In this document: in pieces, positions 23,909 to 33,474 of the stretch | Position numbering within the stretch: the stretch's first letter is position 1 | Layout: the number at the start of each line of letters is the position of its first letter | Assembly (NCBI GenBank): GCA_022760335.1 | Contig: JALEGE010000107.1 | Coordinates: 1-43,870, forward strand | Reading direction: 5' to 3' | DNA from: Hyphomonadaceae bacterium | Lineage (GTDB): Bacteria > Pseudomonadota > Alphaproteobacteria > Caulobacterales > Hyphomonadaceae | Length of the DNA stretch: 43,870 nucleotides | Made by a program: the position numbers and the translations under genes | The notes under the pieces: generated by a model | Database searches by the model: none | What the model was told of the DNA's origin: nothing | The model's input: only the letters and a program-made list of their open reading frames with translations

Positions 23909-25801
23909 ATGGTCGGCCTCATCCTGTCGGTCGGCATTCTGGCGATCCTGTCTGGCGGCCTTCTTGTCGCGGCACTGAGAGTGAGATTGTGGGCGAAGGG
24001 GCGCCCAGCCAATATAGATTGGTGGACTGGCATCGCAGCATTGCCGCGCAGATATCTGGTCGATGTCCATGATGTGGTGGCCAGGACACCGCTGAATGCC
24101 CGGTTTCACATGTTTGCGGCCGGTGGTTTTCTGCTTTCGCTCCCGCTTCTGCTGCTGACCGGTATTCCCGGTTTCAGCAGTCCCTGGCTCTGGTCCCTCG
24201 CCGCGCTCAGCTTCATCGCCGCGATCCTGGGCGCGCTGCTCGATATCTATCGCAGGGCAGTTCTGCGGCCGGGCGAACTCTCAAGGGGCGGGTTTGCGCG
24301 TTTTCCGTTTTTGATCCTCATATATGCCCTGGCGATGCTGATCATTGCCAGCGTCCACGTCCTTGGCGGGCGTCTGCCATTTGAAGCGCTTGCGCCACTC
24401 ATCGCGGTCGGCCTTGGCGCGGCGGCCCTTCTTATCTTCGGCCTTGGACGAGGGCCTTTGCGGCATGCTTTCGCGGGCGCAGTCCACCTTGTTGTCCACC
24501 CGCGCCCGGCACGATTTGCGCCCGCGCCGGCAGAGAGGCGCGGCATTGCGAGCGGGTTGGAACCGCTTGATCTCGATCAGCCGAAACTCGGCGTGGAAAC
24601 CCCTTCTGACTTTGCCTGGAACCGGCTGGTCGGCTTTGATGCCTGCGTGCAGTGTGGGCGGTGTGAAAGTGTCTGCCCGGCGCATGATGCCGGCTTGCCG
24701 CTCAATCCCAAGGCGCTGGTGCAGGACCTTGTCCGGAGCCTGGATGCGCAAAGTCCGGACTATTTCGGAACACCGCACACAGGCATCGCGTCCAGCCGGC
24801 CTGGCCGCCCCGACCAGCGCGTTATTGGGGAGGGGGCCACACTTCACCCGGATACGCTCTGGGCGTGCACAACCTGCCGGGCCTGCGTCGAGGCCTGCCC
24901 GATGATGATCGAACATGTCGATGCCATTGTGGATCTGCGGCGTTTCCAGACCCTCGACAAAGGCGCCACGCCCGGCAAGGGGCCAGAACTTCTCGAAGAG
25001 CTGCAGGCAACCGACAATACGCGCGGGCTCGCCGCTGTCCGCCGCGTCGATTGGGCGAGCGACCTGTCCCTGAAGGTGCTGGATGAGAGCAATGCGTGCG
25101 ATATTCTGCTCTGGCTGGGTGATGCGGCCTTTGAGATGCGGGGCCAGCGCACACTTCGGGCGCTCGTTCATCTTCTGGACAAGGCTGGACTGGATATCGC
25201 CATCCTGGGCGAGGCCGAGAAAGATTGCGGCGATCAGGCCCGGCGTCTTGGCGACGAAGCCGGTTTTCAAAGACTGGCCCATGACAATATTGAACTGCTC
25301 GAAAACCGCAGGTTCGGGAAAATCGTAACGGCAGATCCGCACGCGCTTCATGTTCTGAGAAATGAGTATCCGGCCTTTGGCGGCCACTATGAGGTCGTCC
25401 ACCATACGGCCCTCTTGCTGGAGTTGGTCGAAGACGGCCGTTTGCAGCTCCCGGACCTTGAGGGCGAACAGGTCACCTATCATGATCCGTGCTATCTGGG
25501 ACGCTATAATGGCGAGTATGCCGCGCCGCGAAAGCTGCTCGAAATTGCCGGCGCGCAGCTGGTCGAAATGGAGCGCTCGGGACCGCGGTCCCATTGTTGC
25601 GGCGGCGGGGGCGGCGCACCGGTGACCGATATCTCCGGCGAGGCGCGTATCCCCGACAGGCGCATGCAGCAGGCCGTGGCGACAGGGGCAGGCTGCGTTG
25701 CGGTCGCCTGTCCGGGCTGCACACAAATGCTGGAAGGCACAGCGCAGCCGCGGCCCACCGTGCTGGACATCGCAGAGCTGCTTTCAGGCGCCAAACCGTG
25801 A
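23909..25801 (+). CDS. dgcB: Dimethylglycine catabolism Fe-S membrane protein (DgcB type)
   Basis: This 630-residue inner-membrane iron-sulfur protein is the electron-transfer partner in dimethylglycine oxidation. About six hydrophobic helices fill residues 1-200. Two ferredoxin-type 4Fe-4S motifs follow: CVQCGRCESVCP near 246 and CTTCRACVEACP near 320. The C-terminal half has CCG domains (HDPCYLGRYNGEY near 525, SHCCGGGGG near 562) like heterodisulfide-reductase and glycolate-oxidase subunits. It starts three bases after dgcA and ends in a GTGA overlap with etfA. A long antisense frame over it is a shadow. It probably passes electrons to the quinone pool. Confidence 0.92.
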   Translation: MVGLILSVGILAILSGGLLVAALRVRLWAKGRPANIDWWTGIAALPRRYLVDVHDVVARTPLNARFHMFAAGGFLLSLPLLLLTGIPGFSSPWLWSLAALSFIAAILGALLDIYRRAVLRPGELSRGGFARFPFLILIYALAMLIIASVHVLGGRLPFEALAPLIAVGLGAAALLIFGLGRGPLRHAFAGAVHLVVHPRPARFAPAPAERRGIASGLEPLDLDQPKLGVETPSDFAWNRLVGFDACVQCGRCESVCPAHDAGLPLNPKALVQDLVRSLDAQSPDYFGTPHTGIASSRPGRPDQRVIGEGATLHPDTLWACTTCRACVEACPMMIEHVDAIVDLRRFQTLDKGATPGKGPELLEELQATDNTRGLAAVRRVDWASDLSLKVLDESNACDILLWLGDAAFEMRGQRTLRALVHLLDKAGLDIAILGEAEKDCGDQARRLGDEAGFQRLAHDNIELLENRRFGKIVTADPHALHVLRNEYPAFGGHYEVVHHTALLLELVEDGRLQLPDLEGEQVTYHDPCYLGRYNGEYAAPRKLLEIAGAQLVEMERSGPRSHCCGGGGGAPVTDISGEARIPDRRMQQAVATGAGCVAVACPGCTQMLEGTAQPRPTVLDIAELLSGAKP

Positions 25802-26982
25802 GCGTGCGCAGGGATCCGCGCGGCGAGCGAGACGCCCGCAAGATCGAAAGCCGCTCCGGCTTGCCCCGTTTCACGATTGCGCCGGTAGAGGCTGGCACCT
25901 CACGGCGGCGCATCGATCCGCGCGCTGCGCGTGATGCGCGCAGGGTGAGCAGCCATGGCCGGCCGCGCTTCGGCCTGGTAACCGCCCTCAACCCCGGCAA
26001 GATCGCCGATCCGGTCTCCTCTGAGGCGCGTGCCAGGCCAATCCGAATTGTCGAGACGCCGGACTTTCTTGTCCTTGCCGTGCCGGACCGGAGTTTTGGC
26101 GCGTCAGACGCCGACACCCAAGCCGTCATCAATGCAGCCCACAGACTATGCGCGGGATCAAACGGCGCCGTGTGCGTGCTGAGCGAACCGGGCGATCCGG
26201 ACTATGGCGCGGTCGGTGCAGACAGGGTCTTGCAGCTTCCCCTAGAAAGGACGACGGCGGCGTCAATCTCCCGGCTGATTGACCAGTTCCCCATTCGCCA
26301 TGTCGTCTTTGCTGAATCGCCTGAGGGCGCTGACCTTGCAAGGCAAACCGCTGCCCGAACCGGGACTCGGTTGTTTGCGGCAGCCGAACGGATATCGGAG
26401 GGACAAGCGAGCCGGCGGTGCGATGGCGGAAAGATGGAATTGACGGCAGAGTTACCGCTGGTCGTGTCCATCTTGCCGCACATCTTCAGGGGTGAAGCGA
26501 AAGAGGCGGGTGAGGCCCGGCCGATCACTGTTGACCCCGCATTGCAAGGCGCTGAGACGCCTTTGGCAAGGCCGCGACTGCTTGAGGCAGACCCATCGGC
26601 ACTTTCCCTGTCAGAGGCCGAATTCATTCTCAGCGCGGGCGACGGGGTAACGGACTGGGAGGGCTTCTCAACGCTTGGTGATCTGCTGGGCGCGGCCCTG
26701 GGCGGCAGCCGCAATGTCTGTGATGCCGGCCACCTTCCGCGAGACAGGCAAATAGGCGCTTCAGGGACCATTGTGACGGCAAAATGCTATCTGGCACTCG
26801 GCATATCCGGCGCCCCTCAGCATTTGCAGGGCATCAGCGATGTTCAACATGTCGTCGCGGTGAACACAGATCTTCACAGCGCCATGATCAAGAGAGCCGA
26901 TCTGTCCATTATTGCCGATGCGCAAGAGGTGATCCCTGCACTCATTGACCGCCTCAAACGCGAGGAGGGACGCGATGATTAA
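25798..26982 (+). CDS. etfA: Electron-transfer flavoprotein alpha subunit, dimethylglycine-type
   Basis: This 394-residue protein is the FAD-carrying alpha subunit of an ETF serving DgcA/DgcB. The C-terminal FAD domain is clear: SAGDGVTD near 282, then QIGASGTIVTAKCYLALGISGAPQHL and the closing ADLSIIADAQEVIPALI. It is about 80 residues longer than housekeeping EtfA. The extra arginine-rich N-terminus begins SVRRDPRGERDARKIES, a feature I also associate with the dgcB-linked EtfA of Pseudomonas. The start is a GTG at 25798 overlapping the dgcB stop. It overlaps etfB by 8 bases. Confidence 0.88.
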   Translation: MSVRRDPRGERDARKIESRSGLPRFTIAPVEAGTSRRRIDPRAARDARRVSSHGRPRFGLVTALNPGKIADPVSSEARARPIRIVETPDFLVLAVPDRSFGASDADTQAVINAAHRLCAGSNGAVCVLSEPGDPDYGAVGADRVLQLPLERTTAASISRLIDQFPIRHVVFAESPEGADLARQTAARTGTRLFAAAERISEGQASRRCDGGKMELTAELPLVVSILPHIFRGEAKEAGEARPITVDPALQGAETPLARPRLLEADPSALSLSEAEFILSAGDGVTDWEGFSTLGDLLGAALGGSRNVCDAGHLPRDRQIGASGTIVTAKCYLALGISGAPQHLQGISDVQHVVAVNTDLHSAMIKRADLSIIADAQEVIPALIDRLKREEGRDD

Positions 26983-27745
26983 GGCTCTCATTCTCTTGTC
27001 TGCGGGCCGTCATCCCGTATCCGGGCGTGCGCGATGTGCAAGGCTTGATGCCCTGGCCCTGGAGATGGCCCTGTCTCTCGCCCCACCGGCTCAGGTTATG
27101 GCTGTGCATGCTGGCGATCCCGGCAATCCGGCCTTGCGCGGCTATCTTGGGATGGGACTGACGCATTTGACCGTCCTCGACCTCCCGGAAGGTCATGACC
27201 CTGTTCCATCCCTTATCGAGCATGTGCGCGCGGAGGCTCCCGATATCGTATTTGCGGGTAACCAGGCTGAAATCGGGGAAGGCAGCGGCACTGTGCCTTA
27301 TCTCATCGCAGAAGCGACGGGTGCGAGTGTGGCGCGCGATGTGATTGCTGTTGAGCTCCTCAAGGACGGCTTGCACGTGCGCCAGGCCTTGCCGAAAGGA
27401 TTGCGGCAGGAGACCGCGCGCGCCTTTCCTGCCATTCTCTGTGTCGCACCACAGGCGCCACCGGCGCGCCAGCAGAGCTTCGCACGCGCACGCGAGGGAG
27501 AAATCGTCACAAGAGAAACTGCTCAGACGCCAGAGCGCTTTTTGCCCGGCTGCACGCTGCGCCCATACAAGCCAAGGTCCGCGCTCAATATTCCCTCCGG
27601 GTCCGCCATGGATCGGCTGCGGGCCGCCACGGAAGTTCGCGCTGGCGAAGAACGTGTTCTGATAGACCCGCAGCCTGACAAAGCCGCTGAAGAAATCATT
27701 CAATATCTCACCGCAAAAGGCGTACTTCGAAAGCCGCGGCAATAA
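26975..27745 (+). CDS. etfB: Electron-transfer flavoprotein beta subunit, dimethylglycine-type
   Basis: This is a 256-residue ETF beta subunit. The nucleotide loop GNQAEIGEGSGTVPYLIAEATG lies near residues 89-110, followed by the recognition-loop region LPKGLRQETARAFPAILCV. GAGGAGGG before the ATG at 26975 is a strong ribosome-binding site, and the gene overlaps etfA by 8 bases. The C-terminus (KAAEEIIQYLTAKGVL) is the usual terminal helix. It closes the dgcAB-etfAB operon, 130 bases before gbcA. Its role is to accept electrons from dimethylglycine oxidation and pass them to the respiratory chain. Confidence 0.9.
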   Translation: MIKALILLSAGRHPVSGRARCARLDALALEMALSLAPPAQVMAVHAGDPGNPALRGYLGMGLTHLTVLDLPEGHDPVPSLIEHVRAEAPDIVFAGNQAEIGEGSGTVPYLIAEATGASVARDVIAVELLKDGLHVRQALPKGLRQETARAFPAILCVAPQAPPARQQSFARAREGEIVTRETAQTPERFLPGCTLRPYKPRSALNIPSGSAMDRLRAATEVRAGEERVLIDPQPDKAAEEIIQYLTAKGVLRKPRQ

Positions 27746-27801
27746 CCAGCGGGCTCTGCGCGCCATGACAATCTGCGCGTGCCGTTTTTGAGACTGGAAA
27801 T

Positions 27802-27829
27802 GTCGCAAATACGAATGCGTACATCACAA
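27802..27829 (+). promoter_or_regulatory. Candidate GbdR operator before gbcA
   Basis: GTCGCAA at 27802-27808 is followed 21 bases on by ATCACAA (27823-27829), which matches it at five of seven positions. The wider word ATGTCGCAAATA (27800-27811) occurs identically on the minus strand before soxB. It ends about 46 bases before the preferred gbcA start. Confidence 0.6.
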
Positions 27830-27875
27830 CTCAAAGGCAAACTTTCACTCCAGACCCGGCTGAATGGAGGTGCAT

Positions 27876-29153
27876 GTGGACATATCCGAAACGCTCAGGC
27901 ACCGCATCCTGAACCGCCGCGCCGGAATGAGTCTTGATGCGGAATTCTACAATACTTCCGAAGTGCATGCACTCGACCTGGACGTCATATTTGGACGCCA
28001 TTGGATCTATGCCGCATGCGATCCTGAACTTCCCGAACCTGGAGACTGCGTCACTGTGGAAGTGGGCTCCAATTCAATCCTGCTCCTGCGCGGCGAGGAT
28101 ATGGAAGTCCGCGGCTTTCACAATGTCTGCCGTCATCGCGGGGCCCGTCTTATAGATGCACGCAGCACCACGATCGGAAACATTGTCTGCCGGTATCATG
28201 GATGGACATATGACGAGACCGGAAAGCTGCTGTTTGCCGAGCATATGGGCGCCGGATTCGACAAATCCTGCCACGGCCTGAAGCCCGTTCACGTTCGATC
28301 CGTCTCCGGACTGCTCTTCATCTGCCTTGATGAAGCCCCACCAGCAGACATCGAGTATCTGGCACAAACACTCACGCCCTATATTGCCCCTCACGATCTG
28401 GCCAATTGCAAGGTCGCGCATGTCAGCGAGCTGGTTGAGGAGGGCAATTGGAAGCTGGCAATGGAGAACAATCGGGAATGCTATCACTGTGATGGCAACC
28501 ACCCCCAGCTGACGGTGCCATTGTCTGAATTCGGGTTTGGTTTCTCGCCGGATGAGCTGGACCAGCGCCGCTCAAAGGATATTCGCACCTATCTGGAAAC
28601 AATCGAATCCGAGCATGCGCGCTGGGAAGCGCTTGGCCTGCCTTCCGCGGAAGTGGAAGAGCTTTCAAGCCGCGTCACCGGCTTTCGGACCATGCGGCTT
28701 CCGCTCATGGGGGCAGGGGAATCCCACACACTCGATACCCGCGCCGCAAGCGGAAAGCTGCTTGGCGCGTTCAACGAATCCCGGCTCGGCGGATTGAGCG
28801 TCTGGACACAGCCCAATTCGTGGCACCACTTCATGAGTGACCACATCGTCACCTTCTCCGCATTGCCCCTTGCGCCCGACAAGACCCTCGTGCGCACGGT
28901 CTGGCTCGTCCACAAGGACGCCGTAGAGGGGCAGGATTACAAGCTGGATAATCTGATCAATGTCTGGATGATGACGAACCAGCAGGATGCTGATCTGGTC
29001 AGGCTGGCCCAGCTCGGAACACAGGAGGCTGCCTACGAACCGGGCCCATATTCAGGCTATACCGAACCACATGTGGAGAAGTTCTGCGAGTGGTATATCG
29101 GGCGTCTTGCCAGTACTCTGCTGGAACCGCGCGCCCACATAGCTGCGGAATGA
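27876..29153 (+). CDS. gbcA: Glycine betaine monooxygenase, Rieske oxygenase subunit
   Basis: This 425-residue ring-hydroxylating-type oxygenase demethylates glycine betaine to dimethylglycine plus formaldehyde. The Rieske 2Fe-2S motif is CRHRG (C85, H87) with CRYHGW (C105, H108). The mononuclear iron site includes NNRECYHCDGNHPQL (H204, H209). The N-terminus ISETLRHRILNRRAGMSLDAEFY matches GbcA of Pseudomonas in layout. I prefer the GTG at 27876, with GGAGG five bases ahead; an ATG four codons earlier lacks a ribosome-binding site. It is coupled to gbcB by an ATGA overlap. The related carnitine or stachydrine oxygenases are alternatives, but the full downstream pathway argues for betaine. 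Confidence 0.92.
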   Translation: MDISETLRHRILNRRAGMSLDAEFYNTSEVHALDLDVIFGRHWIYAACDPELPEPGDCVTVEVGSNSILLLRGEDMEVRGFHNVCRHRGARLIDARSTTIGNIVCRYHGWTYDETGKLLFAEHMGAGFDKSCHGLKPVHVRSVSGLLFICLDEAPPADIEYLAQTLTPYIAPHDLANCKVAHVSELVEEGNWKLAMENNRECYHCDGNHPQLTVPLSEFGFGFSPDELDQRRSKDIRTYLETIESEHARWEALGLPSAEVEELSSRVTGFRTMRLPLMGAGESHTLDTRAASGKLLGAFNESRLGGLSVWTQPNSWHHFMSDHIVTFSALPLAPDKTLVRTVWLVHKDAVEGQDYKLDNLINVWMMTNQQDADLVRLAQLGTQEAAYEPGPYSGYTEPHVEKFCEWYIGRLASTLLEPRAHIAAE

Positions 29154-30238
29154 CTGAAATGCCTGCGGAATATTTTGCGGAATCCGGTCTTGTCCCACTC
29201 TGGGACCCAGACAGTGACTCAACCCTGGTTTGCCGGCAGGTACGCCAGGAAACTCATGATGTGAAAACATTCGTTTTCTCAGCCATCGAGCCGCGCATCT
29301 TCAAATTCCTGCCCGGCCAGTTCATGACCTTCACTCTGCCGGTCGGATCGGACATATCGCGCTGCTATACGATCTCCAGTTCCGCGGGCCGGCCTTACAG
29401 GATCTCAATCACGGTCAAGCGCGTCCCGGGGGGACAGGCGTCGAACTGGCTGCATGACAATATGCGTCCAGGCACGCAGATCCAGGCATACGGCCCCGCA
29501 GGCAGTTTTACGACCGATGCCACGGATGGCGCAAAGCTGCTCTTTCTGTCTGCCGGCAGCGGCATAACGCCGATGATGTCGATGACACGCACGGCATTCG
29601 ATCTTGAGGCCCCTTCCGATCTGATCTTCGCGCATGGCGCGCGCACACCAAGAGACATCATTTTCCGGCGCGAGTTGGCCCTGTTGGCAAGTCAGTCGCC
29701 GACATTCCGCCTGGCATATTTCTGCGAGGATTCTGAGCCTTCAGATGACTGGGTCGGGTTTAACGGCCGGCTCACACGTCCAATGCTGCAGCTTATCGCG
29801 CCGGATATTGAAGAGCGCCGGATCTTTTGCTGCGGGCCAGTCCCATTCTTGCAATCCGTGCAGTCCATTCTGAACGAAATCGGCTTCAGCATGACGCAAT
29901 ACAGCCAGGAAGAATTTGAGCTTTCGACCAATCTGACAATGGATGTGACCCCTCGGGAAGATGCCGGCGATGAGGGTGGATTTCGTGTCACGCTTGGCAA
30001 ATCGGGCAAGACAGTCGCGTGTTCTGCCAGCACCACACTGCTTGATGCCGCGCGTGACGCAGGCGTTCGCATTCAGTCTGCCTGTCAAAGAGGAATGTGC
30101 GGCACGTGCAAGACCAAGCTGCTGTCCGGCAAGGTCGATATGGTGCATGCTGGCGGCATCAGGCAGCGCGAAATCGACCAGGGGATGATCCTGCCCTGCT
30201 GCAGCTATCCCGTTTCGGATGTTGAGATTGATATTTGA
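29150..30238 (+). CDS. gbcB: Glycine betaine monooxygenase, reductase subunit
   Basis: This 362-residue reductase passes electrons from NAD(P)H to GbcA. An FAD domain (RCYTISSSAGRPYRI near 85) is followed by an NAD domain (LLFLSAGSGITPMMSM near 145 and FCCGPVPFL near 245). A C-terminal plant-type 2Fe-2S ferredoxin has CQRGMCGTC and a later PCC near 350. The ATG at 29150 overlaps the gbcA stop (ATGA), and a second ATG three codons on is possible. It ends 24 bases before the convergent serine dehydratase gene. Confidence 0.92.
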   Translation: MTEMPAEYFAESGLVPLWDPDSDSTLVCRQVRQETHDVKTFVFSAIEPRIFKFLPGQFMTFTLPVGSDISRCYTISSSAGRPYRISITVKRVPGGQASNWLHDNMRPGTQIQAYGPAGSFTTDATDGAKLLFLSAGSGITPMMSMTRTAFDLEAPSDLIFAHGARTPRDIIFRRELALLASQSPTFRLAYFCEDSEPSDDWVGFNGRLTRPMLQLIAPDIEERRIFCCGPVPFLQSVQSILNEIGFSMTQYSQEEFELSTNLTMDVTPREDAGDEGGFRVTLGKSGKTVACSASTTLLDAARDAGVRIQSACQRGMCGTCKTKLLSGKVDMVHAGGIRQREIDQGMILPCCSYPVSDVEIDI

Positions 30239-30262
30239 CGAGCCGTCTTCATTCGCAGGCGG

Positions 30263-31657
30263 TTAGCAATTCGGCACATTCACAGCCAGCCCGCCAAGCG
30301 CCGTTTCCCTGTATTTTGAGTTCATCTCAAGTCCGGTCTGGCGCATGGCTTCGATACAATTGTCGAGCGGCATGAAGTGTGTCCCATCGCCATGCAGGGC
30401 CAGTGACGCCGCCGCCACGGCCTTGATCGCGCCAAAACCGTTGCGCTCTATGCACGGGACCTGCACGAGGCCGGCGACAGGGTCACAGGTCATTCCCAGA
30501 TGGTGTTCCAGCGCAATCTCGGCCGCGTTTTCGATCTGCCAGGGCGTGCCGCCCAACACGGCGCATAGGCCCGCCGCGGCCATGGCCGAGGCCGTGCCGA
30601 CCTCGCCCTGACATCCCGCTTCAGCGCCAGATATGGACGCGTTGCGCTTGATCAGGCCACCAATTGCGCCCGCCGTAAGCAGGAACTCTCTTACCAGCTC
30701 CGCTTCTTCAGCATAGGTCTTCTCATCCTCAAGGCAGTGGCTCAGAAAAAAGCGCAAGACAGCCGGGACAACGCCTGCCGCCCCATTGGTGGGCGCCGTT
30801 ACAATCCGCCCGCCTGCGGCGTTTTCCTCATTCACCGCCATGGCGTAAACTGTCAGCCAGTCATTCGACGCGAAGGGCAATCTCTTGTCATTTGCAAGCG
30901 AGGTTTGCAGGCGCCGGTAGATATCCGGGGCGCGGCGCCGCAGGCCGAGACCTCCCGCCAGTGTCCCGTGTTCGGCCAGTCCTCTGCTGATGCAGGCATC
31001 CATTTCAGCCCAGATCGCCGCCAGATCCGCGTCGACAGCCTTTGGTGAACGCAGCGCCACTTCGTTTTCACGCATGATCTGGGCAATGCTGAGCTGGCTG
31101 TCCTCGACCATGGCCAAAAGCTCAGACGCATTCCGAAAGCCAAAGGGCACCTCGTCTTCCCGCGCCTCGCCGGCCGAGAGCCGATCCAGTTCTGCCCGGG
31201 TATGGACAAAGCCGCCCCCGATCGAGAAATAAGTTTGCCCGACAAGCACATCCGGCGTGTCGCCGAGGGCTTCAAAGCGCAACTGGTTGGGATGTCCGCC
31301 CTCCAGCTCTTCGGTATCAAACACCACATCTTCGCCTGGGCAAAATTTCAGGCTGCCAAGACCTGGCACCTGCAGCATGCGCGTGGCTTTCAGCTCGCCA
31401 AGCGCCGCGTCAGCCTTGTTGATATCCACGGTGTCCGGCCGGAAACCGAGCAGCCCCAGGGCAACGGCGCGGTCCGTCGCATGGCCGCGCCCCGTGAACG
31501 CCAGCGATCCCCGCAGATAACACTTCACGGACCTGGCCGAGACCTCGCTGTCCCTGAGAAGGTCCAGAAACAGTCCGGAGGCCAGCATCGGTCCCATCGT
31601 GTGCGAGGAGGAAGGCCCGACACCAATCTTGAACATGTCGAACACGCCAATATACAC
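30263..31657 (-). CDS. sdaA: L-serine dehydratase, iron-sulfur type
   Basis: This 464-residue single-chain enzyme deaminates L-serine to pyruvate and ammonia. The N-terminal segment [24 protein letters not shown] is the family hallmark. The 4Fe-4S ligands are C in [11 protein letters not shown], and two in [18 protein letters not shown] chose the GTG at 31657, which gives the family N-terminus and has GAGGGG nine bases ahead; an ATG seven codons upstream overlaps glyA and lacks a site. It closes the leftward soxBDAG-glyA operon. It thereby completes the route from betaine to pyruvate. Confidence 0.92.
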   Translation of the reverse strand: MYIGVFDMFKIGVGPSSSHTMGPMLASGLFLDLLRDSEVSARSVKCYLRGSLAFTGRGHATDRAVALGLLGFRPDTVDINKADAALGELKATRMLQVPGLGSLKFCPGEDVVFDTEELEGGHPNQLRFEALGDTPDVLVGQTYFSIGGGFVHTRAELDRLSAGEAREDEVPFGFRNASELLAMVEDSQLSIAQIMRENEVALRSPKAVDADLAAIWAEMDACISRGLAEHGTLAGGLGLRRRAPDIYRRLQTSLANDKRLPFASNDWLTVYAMAVNEENAAGGRIVTAPTNGAAGVVPAVLRFFLSHCLEDEKTYAEEAELVREFLLTAGAIGGLIKRNASISGAEAGCQGEVGTASAMAAAGLCAVLGGTPWQIENAAEIALEHHLGMTCDPVAGLVQVPCIERNGFGAIKAVAAASLALHGDGTHFMPLDNCIEAMRQTGLEMNSKYRETALGGLAVNVPNC

Positions 31658-31670
31658 GGGCCCTGTCCCC

Positions 31671-32942
31671 TCACGCATAAACTGGAAAGCGGCTGCAGAG
31701 CGCCTGCACCCGTGCGGAAATTTCTTCTTGCATTGCCGCCGGCAGCTGGCCCTGGCCGTCCAGGGCCATTGCCTCGATGACCTGGAGAATGAGGGTGCCA
31801 ACCTGATCGAACGCCTCTGGCCCAAGCCCGCGGCTCACCCCAGCCGCTGTCCCGAGGCGAATACCGGATGTGACAGCAGGCTTTTCAGGATCGAAGGGAA
31901 TCGCATTCTTGTTACAGGTCAGCCCAACGCTTTCCAGGGCCACTTCGACATCGCGCCCCTTCAAGCCTTTCGGGCGCAGGTCCACAAGAACCAGGTGGCA
32001 ATCGGTCCCGCCGCTCACAATGTCCAGCCCGCCGCTGGCCAGCCGGGTGGCAAGGGATTTCGCACTGTCGACAACATGTCTGGAATAGGTCTTGAACTCG
32101 GGCTTGAGCGCTTCTCCGAGGGCGACCGCTTTCGCGGCGATGACATGCATCAAGGGCCCGCCCTGATTGCCCGGGAAGACAGCCGAGTTCAGTTTCCTGA
32201 ACAGCGCTTCCTCATTTGACAGGATCATCCCGCCCCGTGGCCCCCGCAGGGTCTTGTGGGTTGTGGTCGTCACGACATGGGCATGAGGAAGCGGATCGGG
32301 ATAATCCCCTGTTGCGACCAGGCCGGCATAATGGGCCATGTCGACCATCAGATAGGCGCCCACTTCATCGGCAACAGCGCGGAATGCGGCGAAATCGATG
32401 GCGCGTGGATAGGCCGAGGCCCCGGCGATGATCATCTTCGGCCGCGCGGTTCGCGCGAGCTCTGCCATGGCGTCATAATCGATCTGCTGATCGCTTTCGC
32501 GCACGCCATAGGAAACAATGTCAAACCACTTGCCGGACATGGTGACGGAGGAACCATGCGTCAGGTGACCACCATGTGCGAGCGACATTCCCATGACGCA
32601 ATCACCCGGTTTCACAAGCGCAAGATAGACCGCCTGATTGGCCTGGGCGCCGGAATGCGGCTGTACGTTTACATATGCCGCGCCAAACAGCGCCTTGGCG
32701 CGCTCAATCGCAATTGCCTCAACCTCGTCTACAAATTCGCAGCCGCCATAATAGCGCTTGCCGGGATACCCCTCGGCGTATTTGTTCGTCAGAACAGATC
32801 CCTGCGCCAGCAGGACATCGCTGGAAACCATGTTCTCTGACGCGATCAGTTCGATCTGGTTTTGCTGCCTGTGCAGTTCCCTGTCGATGCTCTCAGCGAT
32901 TTGCGGATCACTGAGCCGGCCCGTGAGTTGAAAGACTGACAT
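31671..32942 (-). CDS. glyA: Serine hydroxymethyltransferase
   Basis: This 423-residue PLP enzyme combines glycine with 5,10-methylene-tetrahydrofolate to make serine. The PLP lysine is in [14 protein letters not shown] near residue 230. Other family marks are the substrate region [15 protein letters not shown] and [14 protein letters not shown] precedes the ATG at 32942, and the longer frame overlaps soxG. Placed between soxG and sdaA, it uses both products of SoxBDAG, glycine and the one-carbon unit on folate. A separate housekeeping copy elsewhere in the genome is likely. Confidence 0.95.
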   Translation of the reverse strand: MSVFQLTGRLSDPQIAESIDRELHRQQNQIELIASENMVSSDVLLAQGSVLTNKYAEGYPGKRYYGGCEFVDEVEAIAIERAKALFGAAYVNVQPHSGAQANQAVYLALVKPGDCVMGMSLAHGGHLTHGSSVTMSGKWFDIVSYGVRESDQQIDYDAMAELARTARPKMIIAGASAYPRAIDFAAFRAVADEVGAYLMVDMAHYAGLVATGDYPDPLPHAHVVTTTTHKTLRGPRGGMILSNEEALFRKLNSAVFPGNQGGPLMHVIAAKAVALGEALKPEFKTYSRHVVDSAKSLATRLASGGLDIVSGGTDCHLVLVDLRPKGLKGRDVEVALESVGLTCNKNAIPFDPEKPAVTSGIRLGTAAGVSRGLGPEAFDQVGTLILQVIEAMALDGQGQLPAAMQEEISARVQALCSRFPVYA

Positions 32943-32958
32943 GGTCGATTCCTTCCGA

Positions 32959-33474
32959 TTAGACGAGGTCATTGAGCGCCAGATCCAGACAGGCGCGGAT
33001 ATGTGGGACAAACGACCGCCAGACATCGAGCCGGAATGCATCGTCTTGCCACTTCACCAAGCCAATCGCGACGCCATCGAAAACGGTTCTGGCAGCACTG
33101 GGTGTCGGCATGCCTCTCAAATTTCTCGGGCAGCCTGAATTCAGCAGCGTGGCAGCCTCAGCGCCTTCGATCAGGTAACCCACTTCACGTGCGCTGATAT
33201 CGGTGATGCTGCCTTCGAAATGTTCCGGAAGCTCTGCGCATGCACTGGCAAGCCGGGATTTTTCAGGCCCTGGCGCGACGAAGCTCCATTCATCGGGGCC
33301 AAGGCACGAAACAAATCGGTCTGGCATGCCGGACACCTGCCCGACTTGCGTTGGAAAGCTTTCCCCGAAGAGGTCTTCCAACAGCGCAAGCCCCGACGGG
33401 AGAGTCCGGATGCTGTAGCGGATGCAGGGGGGAAGCGGCGTAACAGTTGTCGCCGGGCGCATGGCATCAGGCAT
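32959..33474 (-). CDS. soxG: Heterotetrameric sarcosine oxidase gamma subunit
   Basis: This 171-residue subunit of the tetrameric sarcosine oxidase has weak conservation, as usual for SoxG. The segment [30 protein letters not shown] is the best family match, resembling part of the aminomethyltransferase fold. The ATG at 33474 ([10 protein letters not shown]) overlaps the soxA stop by 8 bases, with GGGAGAG upstream. The longer frame is antisense-like and out of family. It precedes glyA by 16 bases. Confidence 0.88.
   Translation of the reverse strand: MPDAMRPATTVTPLPPCIRYSIRTLPSGLALLEDLFGESFPTQVGQVSGMPDRFVSCLGPDEWSFVAPGPEKSRLASACAELPEHFEGSITDISAREVGYLIEGAEAATLLNSGCPRNLRGMPTPSAARTVFDGVAIGLVKWQDDAFRLDVWRSFVPHIRACLDLALNDLV

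Noticed and set aside
24281-25726. Minus-strand open frame of 481 codons over dgcB
   Set aside because: DgcB on the plus strand has two ferredoxin motifs, membrane helices and operon overlaps; the antisense frame is a high-GC shadow.
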